Assembly (NCBI RefSeq): GCF_031458095.1
Contig: NZ_JAVDXU010000001.1
Coordinates: 1,736,001 to 1,800,000, forward strand
Source: Pelomonas saccharophila_A
GTDB lineage: Bacteria > Pseudomonadota > Gammaproteobacteria > Burkholderiales > Burkholderiaceae_C
Length of the DNA stretch: 64,000 nt
Reading direction: 5' to 3'
Within the stretch, counting starts at the first letter, position 1; every line of letters starts with the position of its first letter. The translations under genes and the position numbers were made by a program. Of this stretch, positions 25,036-33,388 are shown piece after piece. The notes beneath the pieces are model-generated. The model worked only from the letters and a program-made list of their open reading frames with translations. It was not told where the DNA came from and searched no databases.

Positions 25036-26682
25036 ATGCTCCGCACCCTCACCGCCCTGCTCTCGCTGCTGGCCCTGCCCTTGGCCCAGGCCCAGACCTT
25101 CACCGCCGCGACCGACCCGGCACGTGCCCAGGTCACCCTGCCTGCGCCGGCCCGGCCCGAGCTGCCCTCCATCCTCCTCATCGGCGACTCGACGGTGCGC
25201 AACGGTCATGACGACGGCCAGGGCAAGGGGGCCGAGGGCCAATGGGGCTGGGGCAACCCCATCGCCGCCTACCTCGATGCCAGCAGGGTCAACCTCGTCA
25301 ATCGCGCCGTCGGCGGCTTGAGCAGCCGCACCTATCGCAGCAGCGGCCACTGGGAGCGCAGCAAGGCCTTCATCAAAAAGGGCGACTGGGTGCTGATGCA
25401 GTTCGGCCACAACGACGCCAGCCCGGTCAACGACAACAGCCGTGCCCGCGGCGTGCTGCGCGGCACCGGGCCCGAGAAGGAGGACATCAACAACCTGCTG
25501 ACCGGCCAGCCCGAGACCGTCTACACCTATGGCGCCTATCTGCGCGGCTATATCGCCGAGATCCGCGCCCTGGGTGCCACGCCCGTCATCTGCTCACCCG
25601 TCATCCGCAAGCGCTGGGAGGCCGACGGCGTCAAGGTGCAGCGCGCCGGCGGCAACTTCGCAGCCTGGGCGGCCGAAGTGGCAAGGCAGGAGGGCGTGGC
25701 CTTCATTGACCTCAACGAATGGGGGGCGCTGCGCTACGAGGCCCTGGGCAAGGAGACCGTCGAAAAGCTGTTCCCCGCGGACACGCCGCAGGAGACCGTG
25801 CACACCAACTGGCTCGGCGCGGCGGTCAATGCCCAGCTCGTCATCGCCGGCCTGATCCAGAACAAGCTGCTGCCCGATGCCTTCTACACGCACCGCTTCG
25901 CACCCGATGGCAGCGATGATCGGCCGGTCGTCGATGCCCGCAAGGTCAAGGTCGAGGCGCCACGCGATCCCCGGCTGCCCAGCCTCGTGCTGATCGGCGA
26001 CTCCACGGTGCGCAGCGGCGGCCAGAACGGCGCCTATGGCTGGGGCGAGCGCCTCGCCGCCTTCTTCGACACCCAGCGCATCAACGTCGTCAACAACGCC
26101 ATCGGCGGGCGCAGCAGCCGCACCTTCTTCACCGAAGGGCGCTGGGCTTCCGTGCTCGAGCAGCTCAAGGCGGGCGACATTTTGCTGATCCAGTTCGGCC
26201 ACAACGACGGCGCCCGCATCGGCGACCCGGCGGCCAAGAACCGCGGCTCGGTGCCCGGCATCGGCCCGGAGGCCGTCGAGGACACCAAGCCCGACGGCAG
26301 CAAGGAGATGGTGCAGAGCTTCGGCTGGTATCTGGCCCGCTACATCAGCGACGCCAAGGCCAGGGGCGCCAATGTGGTCATCCTCTCACCCATCCCGCAC
26401 AAGGACCGCTGGCAGGCCGGCCAGCCGCGCGACTTCGAGAACTACGCCGCCTGGGGTGAGCAGGTCGCACGCGCCAACGGTGCCCAGTTCATCGACCTGA
26501 CGATGCTCGTCACCGAAGCCTATCGCGGCATCGGCGCCGAGCGCGTCGACGGCTTCTTCTCCGATGCCCGCACCCACACCAACGACGCCGGTGCGGTGTT
26601 CAACGCCACGCGCGTCGTCGAGGGCCTGAAGCGCCTGCCGGGCCAGCCCTTGAAGGCCTATCTGCGCGAGCCGCCGCCCTGA
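25036..26682 (+). CDS. Two-domain CE12 rhamnogalacturonan acetylesterase
   Basis: A 548-residue exported protein (signal MLRTLTALLSLLALPLAQA) made of two SGNH-hydrolase domains in tandem, each like rhamnogalacturonan acetylesterase. Domain 1: GDSTVRNG (Ser52), GGLSSRTY, FGHND, His256. Domain 2: GDSTVRSG (Ser323), GGRSSRTF, FGHND, His514. Both keep the nucleophile, oxyanion Gly/Asn and histidine. The acid three residues before the histidine is Glu253 in domain 1 and Ala511 in domain 2, which has Asp510 next to it. It removes acetyl groups that block lyases. Single-domain CE12 proteins are about 230-280 residues, so a duplication or fusion occurred. Confidence 0.88.
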   Translation: MLRTLTALLSLLALPLAQAQTFTAATDPARAQVTLPAPARPELPSILLIGDSTVRNGHDDGQGKGAEGQWGWGNPIAAYLDASRVNLVNRAVGGLSSRTYRSSGHWERSKAFIKKGDWVLMQFGHNDASPVNDNSRARGVLRGTGPEKEDINNLLTGQPETVYTYGAYLRGYIAEIRALGATPVICSPVIRKRWEADGVKVQRAGGNFAAWAAEVARQEGVAFIDLNEWGALRYEALGKETVEKLFPADTPQETVHTNWLGAAVNAQLVIAGLIQNKLLPDAFYTHRFAPDGSDDRPVVDARKVKVEAPRDPRLPSLVLIGDSTVRSGGQNGAYGWGERLAAFFDTQRINVVNNAIGGRSSRTFFTEGRWASVLEQLKAGDILLIQFGHNDGARIGDPAAKNRGSVPGIGPEAVEDTKPDGSKEMVQSFGWYLARYISDAKARGANVVILSPIPHKDRWQAGQPRDFENYAAWGEQVARANGAQFIDLTMLVTEAYRGIGAERVDGFFSDARTHTNDAGAVFNATRVVEGLKRLPGQPLKAYLREPPP

Positions 26683-26696
26683 TTTTTTGCGCCCGC

Positions 26697-26726
26697 TTGC
26701 CAGCCTCAAAAAACTTCGTTTAGAAT
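26697..26726 (+). promoter_or_regulatory. Sigma-70 promoter of tRNA-Met
   Basis: TTGCCA (26697-26702) and TAGAAT (26721-26726) with an 18-base spacer lie about ten bases before the mature tRNA 5' end. Confidence 0.65.
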
Positions 26727-26736
26727 GGCGGGCTCA

Positions 26737-26813
26737 GGCGCTTTAGCTCAGTTGGTTAGAGCGATGGAATCATAATCCACAGGTCCGGGGTTCGAGTCCC
26801 TGAAGCGCCACCA
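26737..26813 (+). tRNA. tRNA-Met (anticodon CAU)
   Basis: A 77-base cloverleaf. The 7-bp acceptor pairs GGCGCTT with AAGCGCC, the discriminator is A and CCA is encoded. The D-arm is GCTC/GAGC, the anticodon loop is ATCATAA with CAT, and the T-loop is TTCGAGT. The first anticodon-stem pair is an A-C mismatch. CAU can also be an isoleucine tRNA modified with lysidine; elongator Met is the more likely reading. It is not an initiator, because the acceptor end is fully paired. Confidence 0.93.
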
Positions 26814-26820
26814 AATACGC

Positions 26821-26853
26821 AAGCCCGCACCAGCTCCCGCTGTGCGGGCTTTT
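26821..26853 (+). terminator. Intrinsic terminator after tRNA-Met
   Basis: AAGCCCGCAC (26821-26830) pairs perfectly with GTGCGGGCTT (26842-26851), and the inner AGC/GCT extends the stem. TTTTC follows. Confidence 0.85.
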
Positions 26854-27020
26854 CTCATGGCCGGCCGGGACGGCTCATCTGGCGGATGGGGTTCGTTGCA
26901 ACCGGACCGCAATCACCGCGGTGTTGGGGAGGCATCTGTGAGTGCACGCACAGACGGCCCGCATGGCGGGTGCTGTACTGGCCGCGCCCGCGTGGTGCGG
27001 GCGAACAGCAAGGAGTTCGC

Positions 27021-27815
27021 ATGATGCACACCCCCAGCAAGTTGCGGTTCCCGATCCTGCACGGCGCCTCGGTCGCCGCCGCGTTGATGACGTTCTGCGT
27101 CGCCGCTTCCGCGGCCCTGCCCACGTTCAATTTCAACCCCGGCGCGGTCGGGCTCAATGGCGCCTCGCTCACCGCCGACAACATCCTGATCTCGAACTAC
27201 TCCACGGTCACCATCGATCCGGCGGGCACTTTCACCGAGAGTGGCTATCTGCCCATCACGGGCTTCCAGCTCAGCGGCAGCGCCCTCACGCCGGGCGGGC
27301 TCAATACCGACTACGGGCTCTATCTGGCCTTCACCGGTACGGGCACGACGACGGTCAACGATCCGACGACGACGTTCAACTTCGGCAACTTCACGACGCT
27401 GACCTATACCCTCTACGGCTACAACGGCACGGCAAGCTTCGGCTTCAGCGGCAACACGCCGACCGAAACGGCCAGCGGTGAAGTGGCCCTGGCCAGCGGC
27501 ACGCTGATTTCCGGCAGCGTGCTGACGGTGCCGACCGGCGGCGGCACGTTCAGCCCCTCGGCCAACGCCATGTTGACGGTGTCGCTGACCCAGCCGACCT
27601 TCTTCTCGCCCGACCCCTTCTATTCGGTCGCGCTGACCGCCTTCTCCAACACGCCTTCGCAGGTCGAGCCCTTCGCCGGGGGCTTTCGCATCCGCCAGGG
27701 CGGTGGGTCGCTGAACTTCGCGCCGGTGCCCGAGCCGGGCAGCGCCGCCATGCTGTTGTGCGGCCTCGTGGCTGCAGGCTTCCTGGGTTATCGCCGCCAG
27801 GGTAGACAAGGCTGA
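27021..27815 (+). CDS. PEP-CTERM sorting domain protein
   Basis: A 264-residue exported protein. The N-terminal signal peptide ends around AASA (residues about 33-36). A Thr/Ser/Gly-rich beta domain of unknown function follows. The C-terminal sorting signal has VPEPGSAAMLL, a hydrophobic span, then GYRRQGRQG. Exosortase should cleave at the PEP motif and release or anchor the protein at the surface, often as part of exopolysaccharide-linked matrix. ATG 27021 is chosen because AAGGAG ends five bases upstream. The next gene runs the other way. Confidence 0.9.
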   Translation: MMHTPSKLRFPILHGASVAAALMTFCVAASAALPTFNFNPGAVGLNGASLTADNILISNYSTVTIDPAGTFTESGYLPITGFQLSGSALTPGGLNTDYGLYLAFTGTGTTTVNDPTTTFNFGNFTTLTYTLYGYNGTASFGFSGNTPTETASGEVALASGTLISGSVLTVPTGGGTFSPSANAMLTVSLTQPTFFSPDPFYSVALTAFSNTPSQVEPFAGGFRIRQGGGSLNFAPVPEPGSAAMLLCGLVAAGFLGYRRQGRQG

Positions 27816-27825
27816 CGCCGCCCTC

Positions 27826-27850
27826 AGCGCCGAGGTGTCACCTCGGCGCT
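27826..27850. terminator. Hairpin between convergent genes
   Basis: AGCGCCGAGG pairs with CCTCGGCGCT around a 5-base loop, in the 37-bp gap between the PEP-CTERM gene and the Crp/Fnr-type gene. There is no clear T run, so it is a weak or shared terminator. Confidence 0.5.
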
Positions 27851-27852
27851 CC

Positions 27853-28674
27853 TCAATACGCCGGTCGCGGCCGCAGCAGGCGATCGAACTCCAGTCTGAT
27901 GGTGCGGTAGCAATCGCAGCAGCGCCCCTCCAGCCCGCCGCGGTCCTGCACCGCGATATGCCCCCGCGCATAGCGGATATAGCCACCTTGCTGCAGCCGG
28001 GCCGCGGCCAGCGTGACGCTTTCGCGTCGCACGCCCAGCATGCCGGCCATGGACTCCTGGGTCATGGCCAGTTCCCCGGCCTGCTGGCGGTCCAGCCGCA
28101 ACAGGATCAGGCGCGCGAGCTGCTGCTCGAGCGCGTGATGCCGGCTGCACAAGGCCGTCTGCACGATCTCTGCCACCAGGGCCTGCGAATAGGCCAGCAG
28201 CAGGCGCCGCACGGCGGCATGGCGGGCGAATTCCTCGGCCACGACAGAAGCGCGCAGGCGCAGCGCCTTGCCGGGGACCTGCACCACCGCACGGCTGCGT
28301 GTGTAGTTGCCGTCGATCAAAGGCAGACCCACGACACCGTCGCGGCCGACCGTGGCCACCTCGGCGCAGGCACCAGTGCGATCCGGCACCGTCAGCGACG
28401 CCAGGGCCGTGATCGGGAAGTAGACCCACTGGATGAAGCCTGCAGCCTCGTGAAGCATCTGGGCGGACCGCAGATAGACGCACTCGGCCGACGCCAGAAG
28501 ACGCTCGCGATGAGCCGGCAGCAGGCTGGCCAGCAGCCGGTTGTAGCGCCAGTCATCGGCGTAGTCCAGGCCATGCCGGACGCCCTCGTTTGGATCGTCC
28601 TGCAGCCATGCCTGGGCATGGACGCCCGCATGGACAGCCGCATCCGCGGCGACAAGGACTGGCGGGTTCTTCAT
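27853..28674 (-). CDS. Crp/Fnr family transcriptional regulator
   Basis: A 273-residue protein with a cyclic-nucleotide-binding-like beta-roll at residues about 40-150 (FPITALASLTV, GRDGVVGLPLIDG). A helix-turn-helix follows at about 185-235 (MTQESMAGMLGVRRESVTLAAARLQQGGYI). The C-terminus has a Cys pair, CCDCYR. There is no Fnr-type N-terminal cysteine cluster. Similar regulators are frequent in Burkholderiales with unknown effectors. The N-terminal boundary is uncertain because no ribosome site is seen; ATG 28674 is used. Nothing shows what it controls. Confidence 0.8.
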   Translation of the reverse strand: MKNPPVLVAADAAVHAGVHAQAWLQDDPNEGVRHGLDYADDWRYNRLLASLLPAHRERLLASAECVYLRSAQMLHEAAGFIQWVYFPITALASLTVPDRTGACAEVATVGRDGVVGLPLIDGNYTRSRAVVQVPGKALRLRASVVAEEFARHAAVRRLLLAYSQALVAEIVQTALCSRHHALEQQLARLILLRLDRQQAGELAMTQESMAGMLGVRRESVTLAAARLQQGGYIRYARGHIAVQDRGGLEGRCCDCYRTIRLEFDRLLRPRPAY

Positions 28675-28929
28675 GGCCCAACGATTGACGAACGTGGCCG
28701 CAGTTGCGGCAACAAGAGCCCTGGGAGGCAAAAGCCATGCCCGCCGCCATGTCGAGAGCTCCTCTCCCGGCTTGAAATATTTACGGAATCCTTTCCTTGC
28801 CCTCCCCTGACGCACAGCGATCCAGGCCCGCTCATTACAATGGCGGTCTCGCTCGACCTGCATCGAGCGCCACGGCTCGGGGCACCCCGGGTCGTTTTCA
28901 TTTCCAACCGCAGCCACTGGACACATACC

Positions 28930-29307
28930 ATGTACCGCTGTGCACTCGCGCTGGCCCTGGCCGCCAGCTGTCTGGTCGCCCACGCCCAGACCCACCGCTT
29001 CTTCCCCGCCACCGCCCTGCGCGGCGAGCTCGTCATCACGCAGTTCCCCGACGCATTGCTGAACGGCAAGCCAGCACGCCTGGCGCCCGGCAGCCGCATC
29101 AAGGGCGACACCAACCTCTGGGTGCCGCCCGCCGGCCTGACGGGCCAGAAGTTCATCGTCCACTACACCGTCGAATCCAGCGGCCTGATCATGGACGTCT
29201 GGGTGCTGAACCCCGCCGAGCTCGCCAACAAGACCTGGCCGACGACGCCGGCCGAGGCCGCGACGTGGCAGTTCATTCCCGCCAACCAGCTGTGGGTGAA
29301 GCCATGA
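28930..29307 (+). CDS. Small exported protein upstream of miaB
   Basis: A 125-residue protein with signal peptide (MYRCALALALAASCLVAHA, then QTHRFFP). The mature part of about 105 residues is compact and beta-rich, with segments such as LNGKPARLAPGSRIKG and VWVLNPAELANKTW. I recognise no family beyond a general conserved proteobacterial look. Its stop overlaps the miaB start by four bases, so they are probably co-transcribed. A link to tRNA modification is not expected from a periplasmic protein; the coupling may be historical. Confidence 0.7.
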   Translation: MYRCALALALAASCLVAHAQTHRFFPATALRGELVITQFPDALLNGKPARLAPGSRIKGDTNLWVPPAGLTGQKFIVHYTVESSGLIMDVWVLNPAELANKTWPTTPAEAATWQFIPANQLWVKP

Positions 29308-30659
29308 GCGACGTGAGCTCCAAAAAGGTCTACATCAAGACCTTCGGCTGCCAGATGAACGAGTACGACTCGGACAAGATGGCCGACGTGCTGGGTGCCG
29401 CCAAGGGCTATACGCCCACCGATGACCCCGAGCAGGCCGACCTCATCCTGTTCAATACCTGTTCGGTGCGCGAGAAGGCGCAGGAGAAGGTCTTCAGCGA
29501 CCTCGGCCGCGTCAAGCACTTGAAGGCCAAGGGCGTCATGATCGGCGTCGGCGGCTGCGTGGCCTCGCAGGAAGGCGCGGCCATCATCGAGCGCGCGCCT
29601 TATGTTGATGTGGTGTTCGGCCCGCAGACCCTGCACCGCCTGCCGCAGATGCTGGAAGCCCGCCGCGAGCAGCGCCGCCCGCAGGTCGACATCTCCTTCC
29701 CCGAGATCGAGAAGTTCGACCACCTGCCGCCGGCCAAGGTCGAGGGCGCCTCGGCCTTCGTCTCCATCATGGAAGGCTGCTCCAAGTACTGCTCCTACTG
29801 CGTGGTGCCCTACACCCGTGGCGAGGAGGTCTCGCGGCCCTTCGACGACGTGCTGACCGAGATCGCCGGCCTGGCCGACCAGGGCGTCATGGAGATCAAC
29901 CTGCTGGGCCAGAACGTCAATGCCTACCGCGGCAAGATGGGTGACACGGCGGAGTTCGCCGACCTGGCCCTGCTGCTCGAGTACGCGGCGGAGATTCCCG
30001 GCATCCAGCGCCTGCGCTTCACCACCAGCCACCCCAACGAGTTCAGCCCCCGCCTCATCGAGGCCTACGGCAAGATCCCGCAGTTGGTGAACCACCTGCA
30101 CCTGCCGGTGCAGCATGGCAGCGACCGCATCCTGATGGCCATGAAGCGCGGCTACACGGCGCTGGAGTTCAAGAGCATCGTGCGCAAGCTGCGCGCCATC
30201 CGCCCGGACCTGCGCCTGGCCAGCGACTTCATCGTCGGCTTCCCCGGCGAGACCGACGAGGACCACGCCAAGCTGATGAAGCTGGTGCACGACGTCGGCT
30301 TCGACGCCTCCTTCAGCTTCATCTTCAGCCCCCGCCCGGGCACGCCGGCCGCGGCCCTGGAGGACACCACGCCCTACGAGGTCAAGGTCAAGCGCCTGCA
30401 GGAGCTGCAGGCGGCCATCGAGGCCCATGCCATCACCATCTCGCAAGCCATGGTCGGCAAGGTCGAGAAGGTGCTCGTCACCGGTAACGCCCGCAAGGAT
30501 GCCTCCGAGCTGATGGGCCGCACCGAGTGCAACCGCATCGTCAACTTCGCCGGCTCGCCGCGCCTGATGAACCAGTTGGTGGACGTGCGCATCACGACGG
30601 CCTTCGCGCATTCCCTGCGCGGCGAGGTCGTCACGACTGAGGAGGTGCTCAGCGCTTGA
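29304..30659 (+). CDS. miaB: tRNA-2-methylthio-N6-dimethylallyladenosine synthase
   Basis: A 451-residue radical-SAM methylthiotransferase that adds a methylthio group to i6A37 of tRNAs reading UNN codons. The N-terminal UPF0004 domain has Cys16, Cys53 and Cys85 for the auxiliary cluster. The radical-SAM motif CSKYCSYC has Cys159, Cys163 and Cys166, and a TRAM domain closes the protein. The length is typical. ATG 29304 overlaps the upstream stop. Its 3' end overlaps the convergent small membrane protein gene by 11 bp. Confidence 0.96.
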   Translation: MSDVSSKKVYIKTFGCQMNEYDSDKMADVLGAAKGYTPTDDPEQADLILFNTCSVREKAQEKVFSDLGRVKHLKAKGVMIGVGGCVASQEGAAIIERAPYVDVVFGPQTLHRLPQMLEARREQRRPQVDISFPEIEKFDHLPPAKVEGASAFVSIMEGCSKYCSYCVVPYTRGEEVSRPFDDVLTEIAGLADQGVMEINLLGQNVNAYRGKMGDTAEFADLALLLEYAAEIPGIQRLRFTTSHPNEFSPRLIEAYGKIPQLVNHLHLPVQHGSDRILMAMKRGYTALEFKSIVRKLRAIRPDLRLASDFIVGFPGETDEDHAKLMKLVHDVGFDASFSFIFSPRPGTPAAALEDTTPYEVKVKRLQELQAAIEAHAITISQAMVGKVEKVLVTGNARKDASELMGRTECNRIVNFAGSPRLMNQLVDVRITTAFAHSLRGEVVTTEEVLSA

Positions 30660-30924
30660 AGCTGAGCAAATACCACTGCGGCAGGGCGACGCCGAGCACC
30701 AGCAAGGCATAGCCCGCCATGCGGCCATCGCGGCCCAACAGGACCAGCGTAGCGATGGCCGCCGCCGTGCCGCCCGCCGCGCCCCAGCCCCAGAGCTTTC
30801 GCCAACCCAAGGACTTCGCCTCCCGCCGCCACAGCCCCTTGATCGCCACCGCCAGCAGCGCCGCCAGCCCCCAGGCCGGGGCAAACAGGTTGGCGATATG
30901 CCAAAAAGCGTCGAGAGGGCTCAT
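30649..30924 (-). CDS. Small membrane protein of unknown function
   Basis: The protein has 91 residues with three likely membrane spans (about 10-28, 48-66, 70-86) and a basic loop, KGLWRREAKSLGWRK, between the first two. It begins MSPLDAFWHIANLFAPAWG, typical of a conserved Burkholderiales family of unknown role. It is convergent with miaB, sharing 11 bp, and divergent from hemA with 54 bp between starts. No catalytic motif is visible. Confidence 0.7.
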   Translation of the reverse strand: MSPLDAFWHIANLFAPAWGLAALLAVAIKGLWRREAKSLGWRKLWGWGAAGGTAAAIATLVLLGRDGRMAGYALLVLGVALPQWYLLSFKR

Positions 30925-30978
30925 TCGGACTTGACCGGTGTCAGGGGCGGAAAAGCCGCGAATCCTACAATTCAAGCC

Positions 30979-32241
30979 ATGTCGGTCTTTGCTCTCGGCC
31001 TGAACCACAACACCGCCCCGCTGGATCTGCGCGGGCGGTTTGCGTTCACCCTCGAGCAACTCGCGCCGTCGCTGACCGGGCTGCGCCAGAAGCTGTCCGG
31101 CACGCCAGAGGCGGCCATCCTGTCGACCTGCAACCGCACCGAGGTCTATGTAGCCGCGCCCTCAACCCTGGTGCAGCCGGCCATCGCCTGGCTGGCCGAC
31201 GCCGGCGGCGTGCAGGCCGGCGCCCTGCGCGAACACGCCTATGTGATGCAGGGCAGCGACGCCGCCCGCCACGCCTTCCGCGTCGCTGCCGGCCTGGATT
31301 CCATGGTGCTGGGCGAGCCGCAGATCCTCGGCCAGATGAAGCAGGCCGTGCGCGAGGCCGAGAACGCCGGCGCCCTGGGCACGACCCTGCACCAGCTCTT
31401 CCAGCGCAGCTTCTCGGTGGCCAAGGAGGTCCGCAGCTCCACCGAGATCGGCGCCCACTCCATCAGCATGGCCGCCGCCGCCGTGCGCCTGGCCGGCCAG
31501 CTGTTCGAAGACCTGGCCAAGACCCGCGTCCTTTTCGTCGGCGCCGGCGAGATGATCGAGCTGACCGCGACTCACTTCGCGGCCAAGACGCCGCGCCAGA
31601 TGGCCGTGGCCAACCGCACCCTGGAGCGCGGCGAGAAGCTCGCCATTCATTTCGGCGCCGAGGCCATGCGCCTGGCCGACCTGCCGGAGCGCTTGCACGA
31701 ATTCGACATCGTCGTCTCCTGCACCGCCTCCAGCCTGCCGCTGATCGGCCTGGGCGCCGTCGAGCGCGCGCTGAAGAAACGCAAGCACCGCCCGATGTTC
31801 ATGGTCGACCTGGCCGTGCCGCGCGACATCGAGCCCGAGGTCGCCCAGCTGGACGACGTCTACCTCTACACCGTCGACGAACTCGCCGCCCAGGTGCAGA
31901 CCGCCGGCGAAAAGCGCCAGGCCGCCGTGGCCCAGGCCGAGGCCATCGTCGAGACCGGCGTGCAGAGCTTCATGCACTGGCTGGACCAGCGCCACACCGT
32001 GCCGCTGATCCAGGCCCTGCACGCGCAGGCCGACGACTGGCGCGCGCTGGAGGTCGCCCGCGCCCGCAAGCTGCTGGCCAAGGGCGCCGAGGTCGACGAG
32101 GTGCTGGACGCCCTGTCCAGGGGCCTGACCCAGAAGCTGCTGCACGGCACCCTGGCCGAGCTGCATGCCAGCGATGGCGAGCAGCGCCTGCAGCTTGCGC
32201 AGACGGTGTCGCGCCTCTTCCTGCGCGGCAAGCAGTCTTAG
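30979..32241 (+). CDS. hemA: Glutamyl-tRNA reductase
   Basis: A 420-residue enzyme that reduces glutamyl-tRNA to glutamate-1-semialdehyde, the first committed step of C5 haem synthesis. The catalytic Cys51 lies in LSTCNRTEVY. LNHNTAPL at the start, GEPQILGQ and the NADPH-binding VLFVGAGEM segment are in place. A dimerisation helix forms the C-terminus. The hemA-prfA-prmC order is the usual one in proteobacteria. ATG 30979 gives the standard MSVFALGLNH start. Confidence 0.96.
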   Translation: MSVFALGLNHNTAPLDLRGRFAFTLEQLAPSLTGLRQKLSGTPEAAILSTCNRTEVYVAAPSTLVQPAIAWLADAGGVQAGALREHAYVMQGSDAARHAFRVAAGLDSMVLGEPQILGQMKQAVREAENAGALGTTLHQLFQRSFSVAKEVRSSTEIGAHSISMAAAAVRLAGQLFEDLAKTRVLFVGAGEMIELTATHFAAKTPRQMAVANRTLERGEKLAIHFGAEAMRLADLPERLHEFDIVVSCTASSLPLIGLGAVERALKKRKHRPMFMVDLAVPRDIEPEVAQLDDVYLYTVDELAAQVQTAGEKRQAAVAQAEAIVETGVQSFMHWLDQRHTVPLIQALHAQADDWRALEVARARKLLAKGAEVDEVLDALSRGLTQKLLHGTLAELHASDGEQRLQLAQTVSRLFLRGKQS

Positions 32242-32302
32242 CGGCGCTCTCTGCCGCCGCCCGGCGCTGCGCGCCGCCCCTGACTGCCACTCGTTTCCCG
32301 CC

Positions 32303-33388
32303 ATGAAAGACTCCCTGCGCCAGCAGTTCGAACGCCTCGGTTTCCGCCTCGCCGAGCTGGACGCCCTCCTCGCCGACGGCGGCATCGCCGCCGACATGAA
32401 GCGCTACCGCGCCCTGACCAAGGAGCAGGCCGAGGTGTCCGGCCTGGTCGAGCGCTACCGCCGCTATCAGATGCATGAGGCCGACCTGGCCGCCGCGCGC
32501 GAGATGCTGGATGACCCCGAGATGGCCGAGATGGCCCGCGAAGAGGTCACTGCCAACGAAGCCGCCCTCGTCGCGCTGGACCAGGAACTGCAGCTCGCGC
32601 TGATCCCCAAGGACCCCGACGACGAGCGCAACGCCTTCCTGGAGATCCGCGCCGGCACGGGAGGTGACGAATCGGCCCTGTTCGCCGGCGACCTGGCGCG
32701 CATGTATCTACGCTTCGCGGAAGGCCAGGGCTGGCGCACCGAGATCCTGTCCGAGAACGTGTCGGACCTGGGTGGCTACAAGGAGCTGGTCGTGCGCATC
32801 GAAGGCGATGGCGTCTATGGCCGGCTGAAGTTCGAGAGCGGCGGCCATCGCGTGCAGCGCGTGCCGGCGACCGAGACCCAGGGCCGCATCCACACCAGCG
32901 CCTGCACGGTCGCCGTGATGCCCGAGCCCGACGAGGCCGAGGCCATCACGCTGAACCCGGCCGACCTGCGCATCGACACCTTCCGCGCCAGCGGCGCCGG
33001 CGGCCAGCACATCAACAAGACCGATTCCGCCGTGCGCGTCGTCCACCTGCCCACGGGCATCGTGGCCGAATGCCAGGATGGCCGCAGCCAGCACAGCAAC
33101 AAGGCCAAAGCGCTGCAGGTGCTGCAGGCACGCATCCAGGAGAAGGAGCGCAGCGAGCGCGCCGCCAAGGAGGCCGCCACCCGCAAGGGCCTGATCGGCA
33201 GCGGCGACCGCAGCGACCGCATCCGCACCTACAACTTCCCGCAGGGCCGGCTCACCGACCACCGCATCAATCTGACCCTCTACAAGCTCGGGCAGATCAT
33301 GGACGGCGACCTCGACGACATCATCCAGGGCCTGCTGGCCGCACAGGCTGCCGAGCAGCTGGCCGAATTGGAAGCAGGCCGCGCATGA
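32303..33388 (+). CDS. prfA: Peptide chain release factor 1
   Basis: A 361-residue release factor reading UAA and UAG. The GGQ motif (233-235, in GAGGQHINKTDS) triggers peptide release, and the tripeptide anticodon PAT (188-190) reads the stop. Its glutamine is methylated by PrmC, encoded next with an overlapping start. The hemA stop lies 61 bp upstream. The length is typical. Confidence 0.97.
   Translation: MKDSLRQQFERLGFRLAELDALLADGGIAADMKRYRALTKEQAEVSGLVERYRRYQMHEADLAAAREMLDDPEMAEMAREEVTANEAALVALDQELQLALIPKDPDDERNAFLEIRAGTGGDESALFAGDLARMYLRFAEGQGWRTEILSENVSDLGGYKELVVRIEGDGVYGRLKFESGGHRVQRVPATETQGRIHTSACTVAVMPEPDEAEAITLNPADLRIDTFRASGAGGQHINKTDSAVRVVHLPTGIVAECQDGRSQHSNKAKALQVLQARIQEKERSERAAKEAATRKGLIGSGDRSDRIRTYNFPQGRLTDHRINLTLYKLGQIMDGDLDDIIQGLLAAQAAEQLAELEAGRA

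Larger units (their letters stand above)
26683..27020. other. Gap content between CE12 and PEP-CTERM genes
   Basis: Besides the tRNA-Met gene, its promoter and its terminator, bases 26856-27009 hold nothing I can support as a gene. AAGGAG at 27010-27015 is the ribosome site of the next gene. Confidence 0.6.

Noticed and set aside
26737..26813. Reading the CAU tRNA as tRNA-Ile2 or initiator tRNA
   Set aside because: The acceptor end is fully paired, which excludes the initiator. Ile2 remains possible but the overall sequence fits betaproteobacterial elongator Met better.
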